A stretch of DNA of 64,000 bases from Flavobacteriales bacterium (GCA_016699575.1 CP064979.1:3782001-3846000); one strand, 5' to 3'. Counted from the first letter of the stretch, positions 56,323-64,000 are shown. The notes: generated by a model not told the origin, from the sequence alone. Program-made: numbers and translations.

Positions 56323-56835
56323 TCAGGGCTGCGCGGATGCTTCGGCCGGTGCACCGGGCTCTGGCAAAGCGATGTCCGAGTTCCAGATCTCGCGGTGCAC
56401 CTTCCATGCACCACCATCGTTGCGGTAGATGGCGATGAACTTGCCCGCATCGAGCTGGGTGCCTTCGTCGTCTATCACGCGGTAGTTGCCCACTTCAGTG
56501 ACTTCCGTGGCCGTGCCGCTCACTTCCTCGCCTTTGATGTCGAGCGTCGTGGTCTGGCTGTCGCCGTTCCACCAATAGAACTTCGTTATGGCGTCGATGC
56601 CGCACACGCGTGCCATGTTCGGCGCGAAGACGCAGGCATCGTTGGTGTAGCGCGCGGCGAAATAGGCCGTGGTACTGTCGCGGAACCGGCCGTCGTACGT
56701 TTTGTTCATGCTGTCCAATACGGCTTTTACGCTGGCAGCGGAGAACTCCGGAGCGGCTTTCTCGATCGGTGTTGGTTGTTGGCAAGCCATAGCGAGAAGG
56801 CCGAAGCCAAGAACGGGAAGCAGGATGCGTTGCAT
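56323..56835 (-). CDS. NTF2-like (DUF4440) lipoprotein
   Basis: 170 residues from the ATG at 56835. Lipoprotein leader with lipobox LLAMAC (Cys 18). The rest is a SnoaL/DUF4440 fold: AASVKAVLDSMNKTYDGRFR, AYFAARYTNDACVFAPNMAR, GIDAITKFYWWNG, EVGNYRVIDDEGTQLDAGKF and AWKVHREIWNSDIAL. Probably anchored in the periplasm. Ligand unknown. Divergent from the oxidoreductase gene, with 88 bp between starts. Confidence 0.78.
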   Translation of the reverse strand: MQRILLPVLGFGLLAMACQQPTPIEKAAPEFSAASVKAVLDSMNKTYDGRFRDSTTAYFAARYTNDACVFAPNMARVCGIDAITKFYWWNGDSQTTTLDIKGEEVSGTATEVTEVGNYRVIDDEGTQLDAGKFIAIYRNDGGAWKVHREIWNSDIALPEPGAPAEASAQP

Positions 56836-56895
56836 GGATCGGGGGGATGAACGGCGAAAGGAAACCAGGAAGCGCCGGACTTGGTGCAGGCGTGC

Positions 56896-56903
56896 CAACT
56901 TTG
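56896..56903 (+). promoter_or_regulatory. -7 box for the oxidoreductase gene
   Basis: CAACTTTG followed by CACCCC, one mismatch from TAnnTTTG, 20 bp before the ATG at 56924. This is the usual place for a Bacteroidota housekeeping promoter. A clear -33 element was not found. Confidence 0.4.
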
Positions 56904-56923
56904 CACCCCTCAACACCAAGGAC

Positions 56924-57571
56924 ATGAGCAAGAAGATCGGCGTTCTCGGAACCGGTATGGTAGGCCAAGTGCTTGCCAGCGGTTTCCTCAAGCACGGTTA
57001 CCAAGTGAAGATCGCCACGCGCCAACCGGACAAGGTGGCCGACTGGCTGGACCGCAATCCCGGTGGCGGTGTGGGCAGCCACAAGGAAGTAGGGGCATGG
57101 GCCGACATCATTGTGCTGGCCAGCAAGGGCACGGCTGCCGAAGCGGCCATCCGTCTTTGCGATGCAGCCGACCTCGCGGGCAAAACGGTCATCGATACCA
57201 CCAACCCGATCGCCGATGCGCCGCCCGAGAACGGCGTGCTGAAGTACTTCACGACGCTGGAGGAGAGCCTGATGGAGCAGCTCCAGAAAGCCAACCCCAA
57301 GGCCCACTTCGTGAAGGCCTTCAACAGTGTGGGCAATGCTTTCATGGTGAACCCCGATTTCGGCGGTGTGAAGCCGACCATGTTCATCTGCGGTAACGAT
57401 GCCGACGCCAAACACGAGGTCGGCCTCATCCTCACCCAGTTCGGCTGGGAAACGGAGGACATGGGCGGCGTGGAAGGTGCGCGCGCCATCGAACCCCTGT
57501 GCATGCTCTGGTGCATCCCCGGTTTTGCCCGCAACCAGTGGACGCACGCGTTCAAGCTCTTGAAGAAGTAA
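56924..57571 (+). CDS. NADP-binding oxidoreductase, F420-dependent NADP reductase-like
   Basis: 215 residues from the ATG at 56924. Rossmann motif GVLGTGMVGQVLASGFLKHG; second-strand basic pair ATRQPDK suggests NADP(H). Then WADIIVLASKGTAAEAAIRL, KTVIDTTNPIADAPPENGVL, FVKAFNSVGNAFMVNPDFGG and a C-terminal helix EGARAIEPLCMLWCIPGF. This is the ProC/FNO-like group that transfers hydride between NADP(H) and a flavin or deazaflavin. F420 use itself is not expected in Bacteroidota. The OsmC gene follows 20 bp later. Confidence 0.82.
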   Translation: MSKKIGVLGTGMVGQVLASGFLKHGYQVKIATRQPDKVADWLDRNPGGGVGSHKEVGAWADIIVLASKGTAAEAAIRLCDAADLAGKTVIDTTNPIADAPPENGVLKYFTTLEESLMEQLQKANPKAHFVKAFNSVGNAFMVNPDFGGVKPTMFICGNDADAKHEVGLILTQFGWETEDMGGVEGARAIEPLCMLWCIPGFARNQWTHAFKLLKK

Positions 57572-57591
57572 CCAACAACACCCCTATAGAT

Positions 57592-58029
57592 ATGCCCATC
57601 AACAGGAAAGCAACCGCCACATGGAGCGGTTCAGGTAAGGAAGGCTCTGGCCAGGTGACCACCACCAGCGGCGTGCTCAGCAACACCCCGCATTCGTTCC
57701 TGACCCGTTTCGTGAGCGAGGATGGCAAGGCAGGCACCAACCCCGAGGAACTTATCGCGGCTGCGCATGCGAGCTGTTTCACCATGAAGCTGAGCTTCGT
57801 GCTCGGCAACCATGGTTTCACACCGGAGAAGCTGGAATGCACATCCATCGTGACGATGGACAAAGTGGGCGAAGCCATGCTCGTGGTCGGCATACACCTC
57901 GACCTGAAGGCGAAGGTGCCCGGAATTGACACGGAGAAGTTCACGGTGTGCACCGAAGACGCCAAGGCGAACTGCCCGATCAGCAAGCTCATGAGCGTGC
58001 CGATCACGTTGTCGGCGGCGCTGGTTTAG
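57592..58029 (+). CDS. osmC: OsmC-family peroxiredoxin
   Basis: 145 residues from the ATG at 57592. The two reactive cysteines are in place: C62 in AAAHASCFTMKLS and C128 in TEDAKANCPISKL, with E53 in NPEELI. ATWSGSGKEGSGQVTT and LRVE-like strand order fit the family. OsmC detoxifies organic hydroperoxides in the cytosol. It shares the last 4 bp with the convergent GNAT gene. Confidence 0.92.
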   Translation: MPINRKATATWSGSGKEGSGQVTTTSGVLSNTPHSFLTRFVSEDGKAGTNPEELIAAAHASCFTMKLSFVLGNHGFTPEKLECTSIVTMDKVGEAMLVVGIHLDLKAKVPGIDTEKFTVCTEDAKANCPISKLMSVPITLSAALV

Positions 58030-58535
58030 CCCGTTACCGAGGGGTTGCTGAAGCGGTACACCAGCGCATCGCTGAAGTGGCCGCAGGCATCTTCCTTCCA
58101 GAACACGCCGCCGTTCTTGGCAACGACGCGTTGGCTTGCGATGTTCTCGCGTGCCACTTTGGAGGCGACGAAAGGCAGCTCGTGGACGCTGAACGCTTGG
58201 TCGAGCATCAGGCGGACGGCCTCGCTTGCATAGCCTCTGCGCCAGTGTTCGCGCAAGAGGCGGTAGCCCATCAGCACCGTGCCGTCCGACAGGCGACGCA
58301 GGCTGCAGCGACCGACCCAGGTGCCATCAACAGTTTCGATGGCCCACCGGCCGATGCCGTGCGGCAACTGCCTCGCGATATCAGCGATCCAATTCCGTGC
58401 GGCGCCAACATCGCGGAACGGCTCGTCGTGCACGTACTTCAACACTTCCGGGTCGTTGTTGAGCAGGAAGATGTTCTCCGCATCACGCTCCTCGAGCGCG
58501 CGCAACGTCAAGCGGTTGGCGGCGGCGGCGGTCAT
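58026..58535 (-). CDS. GNAT acetyltransferase, RimJ/RimL type
   Basis: 169 residues. LTLRALEERDAENIFLLNND opens the fold, AARNWIADIARQLPHGIGRW and TWVGRCSLRRLSDG follow. The acetyl-CoA loop is GYRLLREHWRRGYASEAVRL, and ASQRVVAKNGGVFWKEDACG completes the pattern. Substrate could be a ribosomal protein N-terminus or a small amine. It is the last gene of the mtaB-lgt operon, overlapping the previous gene by 4 bp and the convergent osmC by 4 bp. Confidence 0.85.
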   Translation of the reverse strand: MTAAAANRLTLRALEERDAENIFLLNNDPEVLKYVHDEPFRDVGAARNWIADIARQLPHGIGRWAIETVDGTWVGRCSLRRLSDGTVLMGYRLLREHWRRGYASEAVRLMLDQAFSVHELPFVASKVARENIASQRVVAKNGGVFWKEDACGHFSDALVYRFSNPSVTG

Positions 58536-58858
58536 GGGGCGGGCACGTCTTCGATCCGCATGTACACGGGTTTGCGTTGCGAACGGATGAGGTCGCGTTC
58601 CTTGTTGGCGCCTGGACTTTCACCGATCAACAACAGCGCATCGCAGGCACCGATGACGGCAAGGGAGATGTCCATGACGGCCTTGTAGCGATCGGCAACA
58701 TCGGCGTGTTCCAGGACGGGCAACGCGGCGTTCATACCGATCACAGGCACGTGTCCCAGTTCCAACAGGTGCGCGGCTGCTGCGTTGAGTGCGTCCAGGT
58801 TGGCCTGGCGCTGTTCGGCGGTGGGAGCGGAGTAGGGGCCTGCGATGCCGATGATCAT
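58532..58858 (-). CDS. DUF4406 (nucleoside 2-deoxyribosyltransferase-like) protein
   Basis: 108 residues. IGIAGPYSAPTAEQRQANLD matches the start of DUF4406 and the nucleoside deoxyribosyltransferase fold (GPYS phosphate/sugar loop). HAADLLELGHVPVIGMNAAL-type segment, YKAVMDISLAVIGACDALLL and GESPGANKERDLIRSQRKPV follow. Could bind or process nucleoside-like ligands. Overlaps the GNAT gene by 4 bp. Confidence 0.72.
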   Translation of the reverse strand: MIIGIAGPYSAPTAEQRQANLDALNAAAAHLLELGHVPVIGMNAALPVLEHADVADRYKAVMDISLAVIGACDALLLIGESPGANKERDLIRSQRKPVYMRIEDVPAP

Positions 58859-58871
58859 GGTTGCTGGGGCT

Positions 58872-59084
58872 TCATCGATGCAGCCAAGGCTTGAAGAGCT
58901 TGTTCAGTGCCGGCAACAGCACGAAGACCATGAGCGGCACCAGGAGAGCGGTCATGATGAGCGTGCGCATGGGTAGCGCAATGCGCTGCAGCTGCGGGCC
59001 GAACAGCATGGAGAGCAGCGTGATGCTCGGATAGATGGCCACCCAGATCAGCACCGCGGTCTTCCACTTCGGTGGTGGTTTCAT
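58872..59084 (-). CDS. Small two-TM membrane protein
   Basis: 70 residues. TM1 about residues 8-28 (TAVLIWVAIYPSITLLSMLF), TM2 about 38-62 (LPMRTLIMTALLVPLMVFVL). The PPPKWKTAVLIW start and the ending LNKLFKPWL resemble the membrane tail found on some antibiotic-biosynthesis-monooxygenase proteins, here as a free protein. Function unknown. Start 25 bp from the IMPase stop, end 13 bp before DUF4406. Confidence 0.65.
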   Translation of the reverse strand: MKPPPKWKTAVLIWVAIYPSITLLSMLFGPQLQRIALPMRTLIMTALLVPLMVFVLLPALNKLFKPWLHR

Positions 59085-59109
59085 GGCGCGAAGATGCGCG
59101 CGCCCGTGT

Positions 59110-59907
59110 TCACCTCCGCCCGAAGAACTTGCCGATCGGCCCGATCAACCCGCCATGGATGGCACCGTTGCTGGCCACGATCTCTTCGCCGAAGAGCCAG
59201 TCGTCACCGCTGCGGAAGTCCGTGACCTGTCCACCAGCCTCTTCCACCAACAGTGCGCCAGCAGCCACGTCCCAAGGATTCAGCCCGTACTCGTAGAACG
59301 CCTCGAAACGCCCGCAAGCCACATAAGCAAGGTCCGCAGCCGCGCTGCCCAGGCGCCGTATACCACGGCTACCGTGCATCAACTCGCGCAGCAACTGCAT
59401 ATACTGCGCTTCGCGCCCGAAATCATCGTACGGGAAGCCGGTGGCCAGCAGGCTCTCCTGCAGTGTGTTGCGCGCCGAAACGCGGATGGGAGAACCATTG
59501 AGGAATGCACCACCGCCGTGCCACGCTGTGAAGGATTCATTCCGCGTCACTTCCAGGACCACGCCCACCGCCATGCGCTCGCCATCGTGCAGGCCAACGC
59601 TGATGCAATAGCACGGGATGCCGTGCACGAAATTGGTGGTGCCGTCCAGCGGGTCGATGATCCAGTTGGCGCCGTTCCTACGCGTGCCGGTTCCTTCCTC
59701 GGCGATGAACCCCGCTTCCGGAAGCAACTTTCCGAGGCCTTCCACAAGGCGTTGCTCGGCGCCCTTGTCCACGTAGCTCACCAGGTTGTTGAGGCTCTTG
59801 CTCTCCACGCTGGCCTCCGTGAAACGCGCGCTTTCCGTGCGGATGAACTCCGCCACTTGGCCGCACAGCGCCGCGACTTGTTCAGTGAGCAGATGCAGCT
59901 CGTTCAT
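59110..59907 (-). CDS. Inositol monophosphatase family protein
   Basis: 265 residues from the ATG at 59907 (the frame extends to 59949). Metal-binding motifs: E70-E71 in FIAEEGTG, D85-PLD88-GTTNF in WIIDPLDGTTNF, and the third site NPWDVAAGALLVEEAGG. Dephosphorylates inositol or similar sugar phosphates; the family also includes histidinol phosphatases and CysQ. Its start overlaps lgt by 26 bp, so translation is linked. Confidence 0.9.
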   Translation of the reverse strand: MNELHLLTEQVAALCGQVAEFIRTESARFTEASVESKSLNNLVSYVDKGAEQRLVEGLGKLLPEAGFIAEEGTGTRRNGANWIIDPLDGTTNFVHGIPCYCISVGLHDGERMAVGVVLEVTRNESFTAWHGGGAFLNGSPIRVSARNTLQESLLATGFPYDDFGREAQYMQLLRELMHGSRGIRRLGSAAADLAYVACGRFEAFYEYGLNPWDVAAGALLVEEAGGQVTDFRSGDDWLFGEEIVASNGAIHGGLIGPIGKFFGRR

Positions 59908-61201
59908 GCTTGGCGTTGCGTGACAACCAGATCCATCCGGCAAGCCCAACGAGGAACAACACCGTCGATATGACTTCGGCCTGGGTGATGTCGCCGAGCC
60001 ATGGCGCGTTCACACGGATCTTTTCTATCCAGAACCGCTCGAAGCCGTTCAACATCAGGTAGAGGCAGAACAGAGTGCCCGGAATGTTCATCCGCTTCCG
60101 CACCAACCAAAGCACCACGAAGAAAAGGCCGCAGATGAGCGTCTCATAGAGCGGGGTAGGGTAGACGGGAGGGTCGAGGAAACTACAGTACTTGAAACGG
60201 CCATCGGCATCATGGTCCGCGAAGCAGGTGCCGCCAATGATCATGTTACCGCCCACGCCGTTCACGTTGTTCGGGTAGGAGTAGGCCACCATCCACGTCG
60301 GCAGGAAGGACGGCGCTTTGAACGCGGCCATCGGCACCTTATCGAGTGAACCGAAATGACGCTCGTAATAGGGTGCGTTCATGCGGATCCGCTCATCGAT
60401 CTCGCCGGGCATAGCATCAGTGATGGTGCCGTTGCCCACGCTGACGTAGGCGCTGTTGATGATGCCCCAATCACCATCGCCGCTCACTTGGCATCCGATG
60501 CGCCCGATGGCGTAGGCGAGCATCAGGCCGGGTGCCGCACTGTCCATGCTCGGCAACACGGGCATGTTGTGTTTGCGGAAGAACCTGATGACCATAAAGC
60601 CCGCCACGAGCAGACCGCCGTACATGGTCAAGCCTGTGATGAAGCCTTCGGCGCTGGGTTGCTTCACGAAGCTGATGAAGTCCTCCGGGCTCTCCAGCCA
60701 ATGGAACACCTTCGCGCCGATCATGCCCCACAGCGCTGCCGTAATGGTGATGCGGCCCACCAACTGGTAGGGGTGTACCTCCACTTCTTCCTCCTTCGGC
60801 GCGCCTTTGCCACGCCCACGCCACCACGAATAGCCCACCATCAGTGCGGCCATCGCGAAGCCCACGAACCAGTTCCCTTGTAAGCTGAGCAGGAAGCCCG
60901 GCGCGTCGTCGGTCACTTTGCACGAGTCGAGCAGAATGGGCCAGCCCTTCCAGCCGAGAACGAAACCCATGATGCCCGTGCTCACCAGATCACCTGTGCT
61001 GGGTGCACCACCGACCAGCGTCTTCGCTTTGGTGCTCTGGTACTGCCCCAGCTTTCCGCGCCGCTTGATCTCCACCGTGAGCGTCCAACTGGCCGCCACG
61101 AACGCCAGGGCCACGAAGAACCCGAAGCTGTTGAGGAACTTCAGGAAGCACCATTCGATGCCGGTGAGGTCGTAGAGCGCGTGGTAAAGTGTCGGGTACA
61201 T
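59882..61201 (-). CDS. lgt: Prolipoprotein diacylglyceryl transferase
   Basis: 439 residues with about seven or eight TM segments, longer than the E. coli enzyme (291) by extra N-terminal and loop sequence, as often seen in Bacteroidota. Lgt signatures: GLMLAYAIGRIGCQVSGDGD, TPLYETLICGLFFVVLW and LNGFERFWIEKIRVN. It attaches diacylglycerol to lipobox cysteines, matching the lipoproteins in this window. mtaB ends 3 bp upstream, and the IMPase gene overlaps its end. Confidence 0.92.
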   Translation of the reverse strand: MYPTLYHALYDLTGIEWCFLKFLNSFGFFVALAFVAASWTLTVEIKRRGKLGQYQSTKAKTLVGGAPSTGDLVSTGIMGFVLGWKGWPILLDSCKVTDDAPGFLLSLQGNWFVGFAMAALMVGYSWWRGRGKGAPKEEEVEVHPYQLVGRITITAALWGMIGAKVFHWLESPEDFISFVKQPSAEGFITGLTMYGGLLVAGFMVIRFFRKHNMPVLPSMDSAAPGLMLAYAIGRIGCQVSGDGDWGIINSAYVSVGNGTITDAMPGEIDERIRMNAPYYERHFGSLDKVPMAAFKAPSFLPTWMVAYSYPNNVNGVGGNMIIGGTCFADHDADGRFKYCSFLDPPVYPTPLYETLICGLFFVVLWLVRKRMNIPGTLFCLYLMLNGFERFWIEKIRVNAPWLGDITQAEVISTVLFLVGLAGWIWLSRNAKHERAASAH

Positions 61202-61204
61202 CGG

Positions 61205-62557
61205 TCAGATGGCCGCCAAGGTCGGCACAACTTCGGCGCTGGCGCCGATCATGTGCCCGTCACCGTTGATCCGCTCCAAACGCACTGGCCCAATGGTGTT
61301 GGTCATCGCAGCCGAGTAAGGCATGGAAACCCGGATGTAGTTGTCGGTGTAGCCGTGCATCACACCATCCACGTTTTCGGACTCGAACAGGACGGGTCGA
61401 AGCGTGTCCGCATGCCTTTCGTAGTGGGCGCGCTGGAATTTGCTTCCAAGGATCCGTAGCTGCTTCGTGCGGTCCCGGCGCTCTTCCATGGGCACACCGT
61501 CGTCCATCCGCACGGCCGTGGTGTTGGCGCGTTCGCTGTACGTGAACACATGCAGGTAATCCACGGCGATGGAGCGCAGGAACGCGTGGGTCTTGAGGAA
61601 TTCATCGTGGGTCTCACCCGGTGTGCCGGTAATGACATCTGCACCGATGCAGGCATGGGGCATCACCCGCTTGATGTGCTCTGCGCGATCGGCGTAGAGT
61701 GCGGTGTTGTACCGTCGGCGCATGCGGTCAAGGATGGCGTCGCTTCCACTTTGCAGGGGCATGTGGAAATGCGGCATGAACTTGCGGCTACCGGCCACGA
61801 AGTCAATGACGGCATCGGTGCAGAGGTTCGGTTCGATGCTGCTGATGCGGAAGCGTTCGATGCCGTCAACCCCGTCCAGCGCCTTGACAAGTCCGAGGAA
61901 GTCTTCGCCGTTCAACCGACCGAAATCACCGGTGTTCACCCCGGTGAGGACGATCTCCTTCACGCCCGATGCGGCAATTCGCTCAGCGATGGCAACCGTC
62001 TCCGCAATGGAGGCACTGCGGCTGCGACCGCGCGCAAGGGGAATGGTGCAGAACGAGCAGAAGTAGTCGCAGCCGTCCTGCACTTTCAGGAAGGTCCGCG
62101 TCCTGTCCGCGGCGTTGTACGACGGAACGAACTGCTTGACGTCCTTGATGGGGGAGTATCGGGCCTCACCCCTTGTTCCCCTCTCCAATGGAGAGGAGAG
62201 ACCCGCCGACCGGACATCAGCAATGTGCTTGGCCAGGTCGAATTTCTCGTTGGCGCCCAGCACCAGGTCCACGCCGGGGATGCTGGCGATCTCCTGTGGT
62301 TTCAACTGCGCGTAACAACCCACCACGGCTACGAACGCTTCCGGATTGATGCGTTGGAAGCGGCGCACCCACTGGCGGCATTCCTTGTCAGCGTTCTCCG
62401 TAACACTGCACGTGTTCAGCACGAACACGTCCGGGCGCTCTTCGACCTTCACGCGGGCGTAACCAGCCTCCTCCAGCGAGCGGGCCAGCGTGCTGGTCTC
62501 GGCGAAATTGAGCTTGCAGCCCAGTGTATGGAAGGCGGCGGTGCGCGTGGAACCCAT
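61205..62557 (-). CDS. mtaB: tRNA (N6-threonylcarbamoyladenosine-37) methylthiotransferase, with palindromic insertion
   Basis: 450 residues from the ATG at 62557 (the frame is open to 62719). UPF0004 cysteines C14, C50 and C81; radical SAM motif C163-xxx-C167-xx-C170 (DGCDYFCSFC). Then GVNTGDFGRL, RFRISSIEP and a TRAM-like end (VRLERINGDGHMIGA). MtaB adds a methylthio group to t6A37. Residues ~118-131 (LSSPLERGTRGEAR) come from the palindromic element also present in kdpA. They sit between the cluster-binding domains, in a loop, and keep the frame. Confidence 0.93.
   Translation of the reverse strand: MGSTRTAAFHTLGCKLNFAETSTLARSLEEAGYARVKVEERPDVFVLNTCSVTENADKECRQWVRRFQRINPEAFVAVVGCYAQLKPQEIASIPGVDLVLGANEKFDLAKHIADVRSAGLSSPLERGTRGEARYSPIKDVKQFVPSYNAADRTRTFLKVQDGCDYFCSFCTIPLARGRSRSASIAETVAIAERIAASGVKEIVLTGVNTGDFGRLNGEDFLGLVKALDGVDGIERFRISSIEPNLCTDAVIDFVAGSRKFMPHFHMPLQSGSDAILDRMRRRYNTALYADRAEHIKRVMPHACIGADVITGTPGETHDEFLKTHAFLRSIAVDYLHVFTYSERANTTAVRMDDGVPMEERRDRTKQLRILGSKFQRAHYERHADTLRPVLFESENVDGVMHGYTDNYIRVSMPYSAAMTNTIGPVRLERINGDGHMIGASAEVVPTLAAI
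62164..62200. repeat. Palindromic element inserted in mtaB coding sequence
   Basis: CCTCACCCC block, then CTCTCC-AAT-GGAGAG (62181-62195). It shares order, sequence and reading frame with the kdpA insertion at 51191-51225 and is translated as SSPLERGTRGE. Confidence 0.78.
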
Positions 62558-62565
62558 GGCGGGCC

Positions 62566-62574
62566 GCGAAAGTA
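62566..62574 (-). promoter_or_regulatory. -7 box of mtaB
   Basis: TACTTTCGC on the minus strand, 8 bp before the ATG at 62557. It is a common variant of the Bacteroidota TAnnTTTG box. It supports the chosen mtaB start over the longer frame. Confidence 0.45.
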
Positions 62575-62641
62575 CAGGCGAGGGTCCACTGGTGACCTTG
62601 GTCCCAGCGAAGCCTTTGTGAAGGCCATCCTCATGTGCTGC

Positions 62642-62649
62642 CATCTTTG
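62642..62649 (+). promoter_or_regulatory. -7 box of aroQ
   Basis: CATCTTTG followed by CACGCCCC and the ATG at 62658. One mismatch from TAnnTTTG. The transcript would have almost no leader. A TTTG around 62618 may be the -33 element, with a slightly long spacer. Confidence 0.5.
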
Positions 62650-62657
62650 CACGCCCC

Positions 62658-63083
62658 ATGCGCATCCTCATCCTCAACGGCCCCAACCTCAACCTTCTCG
62701 GTTCGCGCGAGCCGCACATCTACGGCAACACCTCGTTCGACGCCTACCTGCCGCAATTGCAGGCCATGTTCCCGCAGGCGAGCATTGTGTTGCTGCAATC
62801 GAACATCGAAGGTGAACTGGTGGAGGCCCTGCAACAAGCGCCTGGGAAGTACGATGCCGTTGTACTGAACGCTGCCGGCTACTCGCACACCAGCGTGGCC
62901 CTGCGCGATACGGTCGCCACATTGAGCATTCCCGTGGTGGAGGTGCACATCAGCAACATCCACGCGCGGGAGGAGTTCAGGCACAACAGCCTCACCGGTT
63001 CGGTGAGCAAGGGTGTTATCAGTGGCTTGGGCCTTGATGGTTATCGGCTGGCCATTGACCACTTGCTGCGAATGGAGCCATAG
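62658..63083 (+). CDS. aroQ: 3-dehydroquinate dehydratase, type II
   Basis: 141 residues. Catalytic set: NGPNLNLLG at 7-15, R17 and Y22 (SREPHIYG), N71 and H77 (LNAAGYSHTSVALRD), and H102 in HISNIHAREEFRHNS. The enzyme converts 3-dehydroquinate to 3-dehydroshikimate in aromatic amino acid synthesis as a cytosolic dodecamer. Divergent from mtaB with ~100 bp between starts. Confidence 0.96.
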   Translation: MRILILNGPNLNLLGSREPHIYGNTSFDAYLPQLQAMFPQASIVLLQSNIEGELVEALQQAPGKYDAVVLNAAGYSHTSVALRDTVATLSIPVVEVHISNIHAREEFRHNSLTGSVSKGVISGLGLDGYRLAIDHLLRMEP

Positions 63084-63086
63084 GAG

Positions 63087-63142
63087 CACATGGCCACATG
63101 GGCACATGGCCACATGAACCCATGGTCACATGAACCCATGGC
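63087..63142. repeat. 8-bp tandem repeat, seven units
   Basis: Seven consecutive octamers of consensus CACATGGN: CACATGGC, CACATGGG, CACATGGC, CACATGAA, CCCATGGT, CACATGAA, CCCATGGC. Lies between two convergent stops (aroQ and the glycosyltransferase). CATG in each unit makes the array partly self-complementary. Confidence 0.8.
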
Positions 63143-63149
63143 CCCGTGC

Positions 63150-64000
63150 TCAGAACGCCGACTTGTCCAGCTCGCTGAATTTCTTCCAGCCGAGTATGAA
63201 GCGGTCGTAGGCCACACTGCGGCGGTATTGGCCGGTGAGGTCTGCATTCCGTTCCAGAGCCATCAGTCTGCGGCGTTCCTTCAGAATGGAAGGCAGCCGA
63301 TAACAGAAGTGCCGGTGCGCGCGGCCCACTTGCCAGGCATGTGAGGCGTGGCCCTCCAGGAGGAACTTCAACGCTGCGAAGTCATCGAGGATGAACCGCC
63401 GCAGCACGCGCAGCAACAATGCCCGTGAGCGCAGGTTCTTGGTGAGCACGATCATGCTGTTGCGGAAGTTCAGATACGTCTTGAGCGGACTGCCATAGCC
63501 AAGCGCGCCTCCGCCAACGTGGTACACTTTGCTTGCGCAGGTGTAGCCGATGCGCCAGCCGGTCCGTCGCAAACGCCAGCAGAGGTCGATCTCCTCCATG
63601 TGCGCAAAAAGCGAAGCATCGAAGCCACCGGCCTCGCGGAAGGCATCGCGCCTGATCATCAGGCAAGCGCCCGTTGCCCAGAACACCTCGCGCTCATCGT
63701 CGTACTGGCCTTCGTCCTTTTCGGTGAGCTCGAAGATGCGCCCGCGACAGAACGGGTAGCCGTTGCGGTCCATGAAACCTCCAGCGGCGCCAGCGTGCTC
63801 GAAATGGTCGGGTCGCGCATGGCTCAACACCTTCGGCTGGCAAGCAGCCATGCGCGGGTGGGCGTCCATGTATGCGGTCAGCGCATCGAGCCAGCCGGGC
63901 GTCACCTCCACATCGCTGTTCAGCAGCAGGTAGTACTCCGCTTCTACCAGCGCTAACGCCTCATTGTATCCACCCGCGAACCCGGTGTTCTTCGCCATCG
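63150..64000 (-). CDS. Family 2 glycosyltransferase (rhamnosyltransferase-like), 5' end outside window
   Basis: At least 283 residues; the first ~60-70 (nucleotide-binding start) lie beyond the window, since NTGFAGGYNEAL is normally internal. The DxD motif is present in YYLLLNSDVEVTPGWLDALT. Next come ATGACLMIRRDAFREAGGFD, HMEEIDLCWRLRRTGWRIGY (acceptor acid ED) and NFRNSMIVLTKNL. Members transfer sugars such as rhamnose to lipopolysaccharide or cell-surface glycans. Predicted peripheral membrane enzyme without a TM segment. Confidence 0.85.
   Translation of the reverse strand, partial: MAKNTGFAGGYNEALALVEAEYYLLLNSDVEVTPGWLDALTAYMDAHPRMAACQPKVLSHARPDHFEHAGAAGGFMDRNGYPFCRGRIFELTEKDEGQYDDEREVFWATGACLMIRRDAFREAGGFDASLFAHMEEIDLCWRLRRTGWRIGYTCASKVYHVGGGALGYGSPLKTYLNFRNSMIVLTKNLRSRALLLRVLRRFILDDFAALKFLLEGHASHAWQVGRAHRHFCYRLPSILKERRRLMALERNADLTGQYRRSVAYDRFILGWKKFSELDKSAF

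Noticed and set aside
61205..62719. Longer mtaB start at 62719
   Set aside because: It would run through the promoter boxes of mtaB and into aroQ; the internal ATG at 62557 follows a -7 box and starts the conserved domain.
1..64000. tRNA, rRNA, prophage or insertion sequence
   Set aside because: I found no cloverleaf-like T-arm sequence, rRNA segment, transposase, integrase or phage structural gene on either strand.

Overview
The window is high-GC DNA, and the gene set points to Bacteroidota, most likely a Flavobacteriales-type lineage. The main reasons are at least a dozen large secreted proteins with a signal peptide and a C-terminal type IX secretion (T9SS) sorting domain, Bacteroidota -7 promoter boxes of the TAnnTTTG type, and a split KdpD. 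I recognise no rRNA, tRNA, transposase, integrase or CRISPR array. The species cannot be named from the sequence alone.

Layout. 1-6200: end of a T9SS protein, then small exported proteins (YceI, NTF2-like, GIN-domain adhesin head, serine hydrolase, SRPBCC, lipocalin-like), with two decayed ECF sigma-factor remnants on either side of the adhesin and hydrolase genes. 6300-11300: an accessory patch with a two-TM protein, a single-chain restriction-modification enzyme carrying nuclease and N6-adenine methylase motifs, and an orphan. 11300-12960: a 42-bp tandem repeat array followed by a fibronectin-III gene and a LuxR-type HTH gene. The same cassette, truncated, recurs at 27460-28190. 12960-25660: a minus-strand run with a CotH-kinase T9SS protein, a cellulose-synthase-like glycosyltransferase with its TPR/beta-barrel partner, and four surface proteins, three of which share DxDPGPG repeats. 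25780-27225: NTF2-like lipoprotein, sorting-domain fossil and an SRAP/HMCES-type DNA-repair gene. 28320-39040: a 1652-residue T9SS protein (P) and three tandem beta-propeller paralogues (A, B, C) with remnants of P between them. This reads as a triplicated P-A unit whose extra P copies were deleted. 39100-43170: another T9SS protein and small orphan or stress genes.

43277-53442 is a complete K+ uptake locus, all on the minus strand: sigma-54 response regulator, then a 31-residue peptide, kdpF, kdpA, kdpB, kdpC, an outer-membrane porin, a short KdpD (sensor ATPase plus USP domain only) and a separate HAMP-PAS histidine kinase. Four consecutive junctions overlap by 4 bp or are otherwise coupled. 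A GG-N10-GC sigma-54-like promoter lies just upstream of the first small gene, which fits the adjacent sigma-54 activator.

53600-64000 is mostly housekeeping: DUF1801, YdeI/DUF1905, gamma-glutamyltranspeptidase, NTF2-like, an F420-reductase-like oxidoreductase, OsmC, then a minus-strand operon mtaB-lgt-IMPase-2TM-DUF4406-GNAT, divergent aroQ, and a glycosyltransferase cut by the window end.

The least ordinary signals are the repeats. They are the 42/84-bp palindromic array tied to the Fn3-LuxR cassette, a palindromic element inserted in frame in both kdpA and mtaB, and a hairpin-rich element at the deletion junctions of the P-A locus. Function is not shown by the sequence for any of them.
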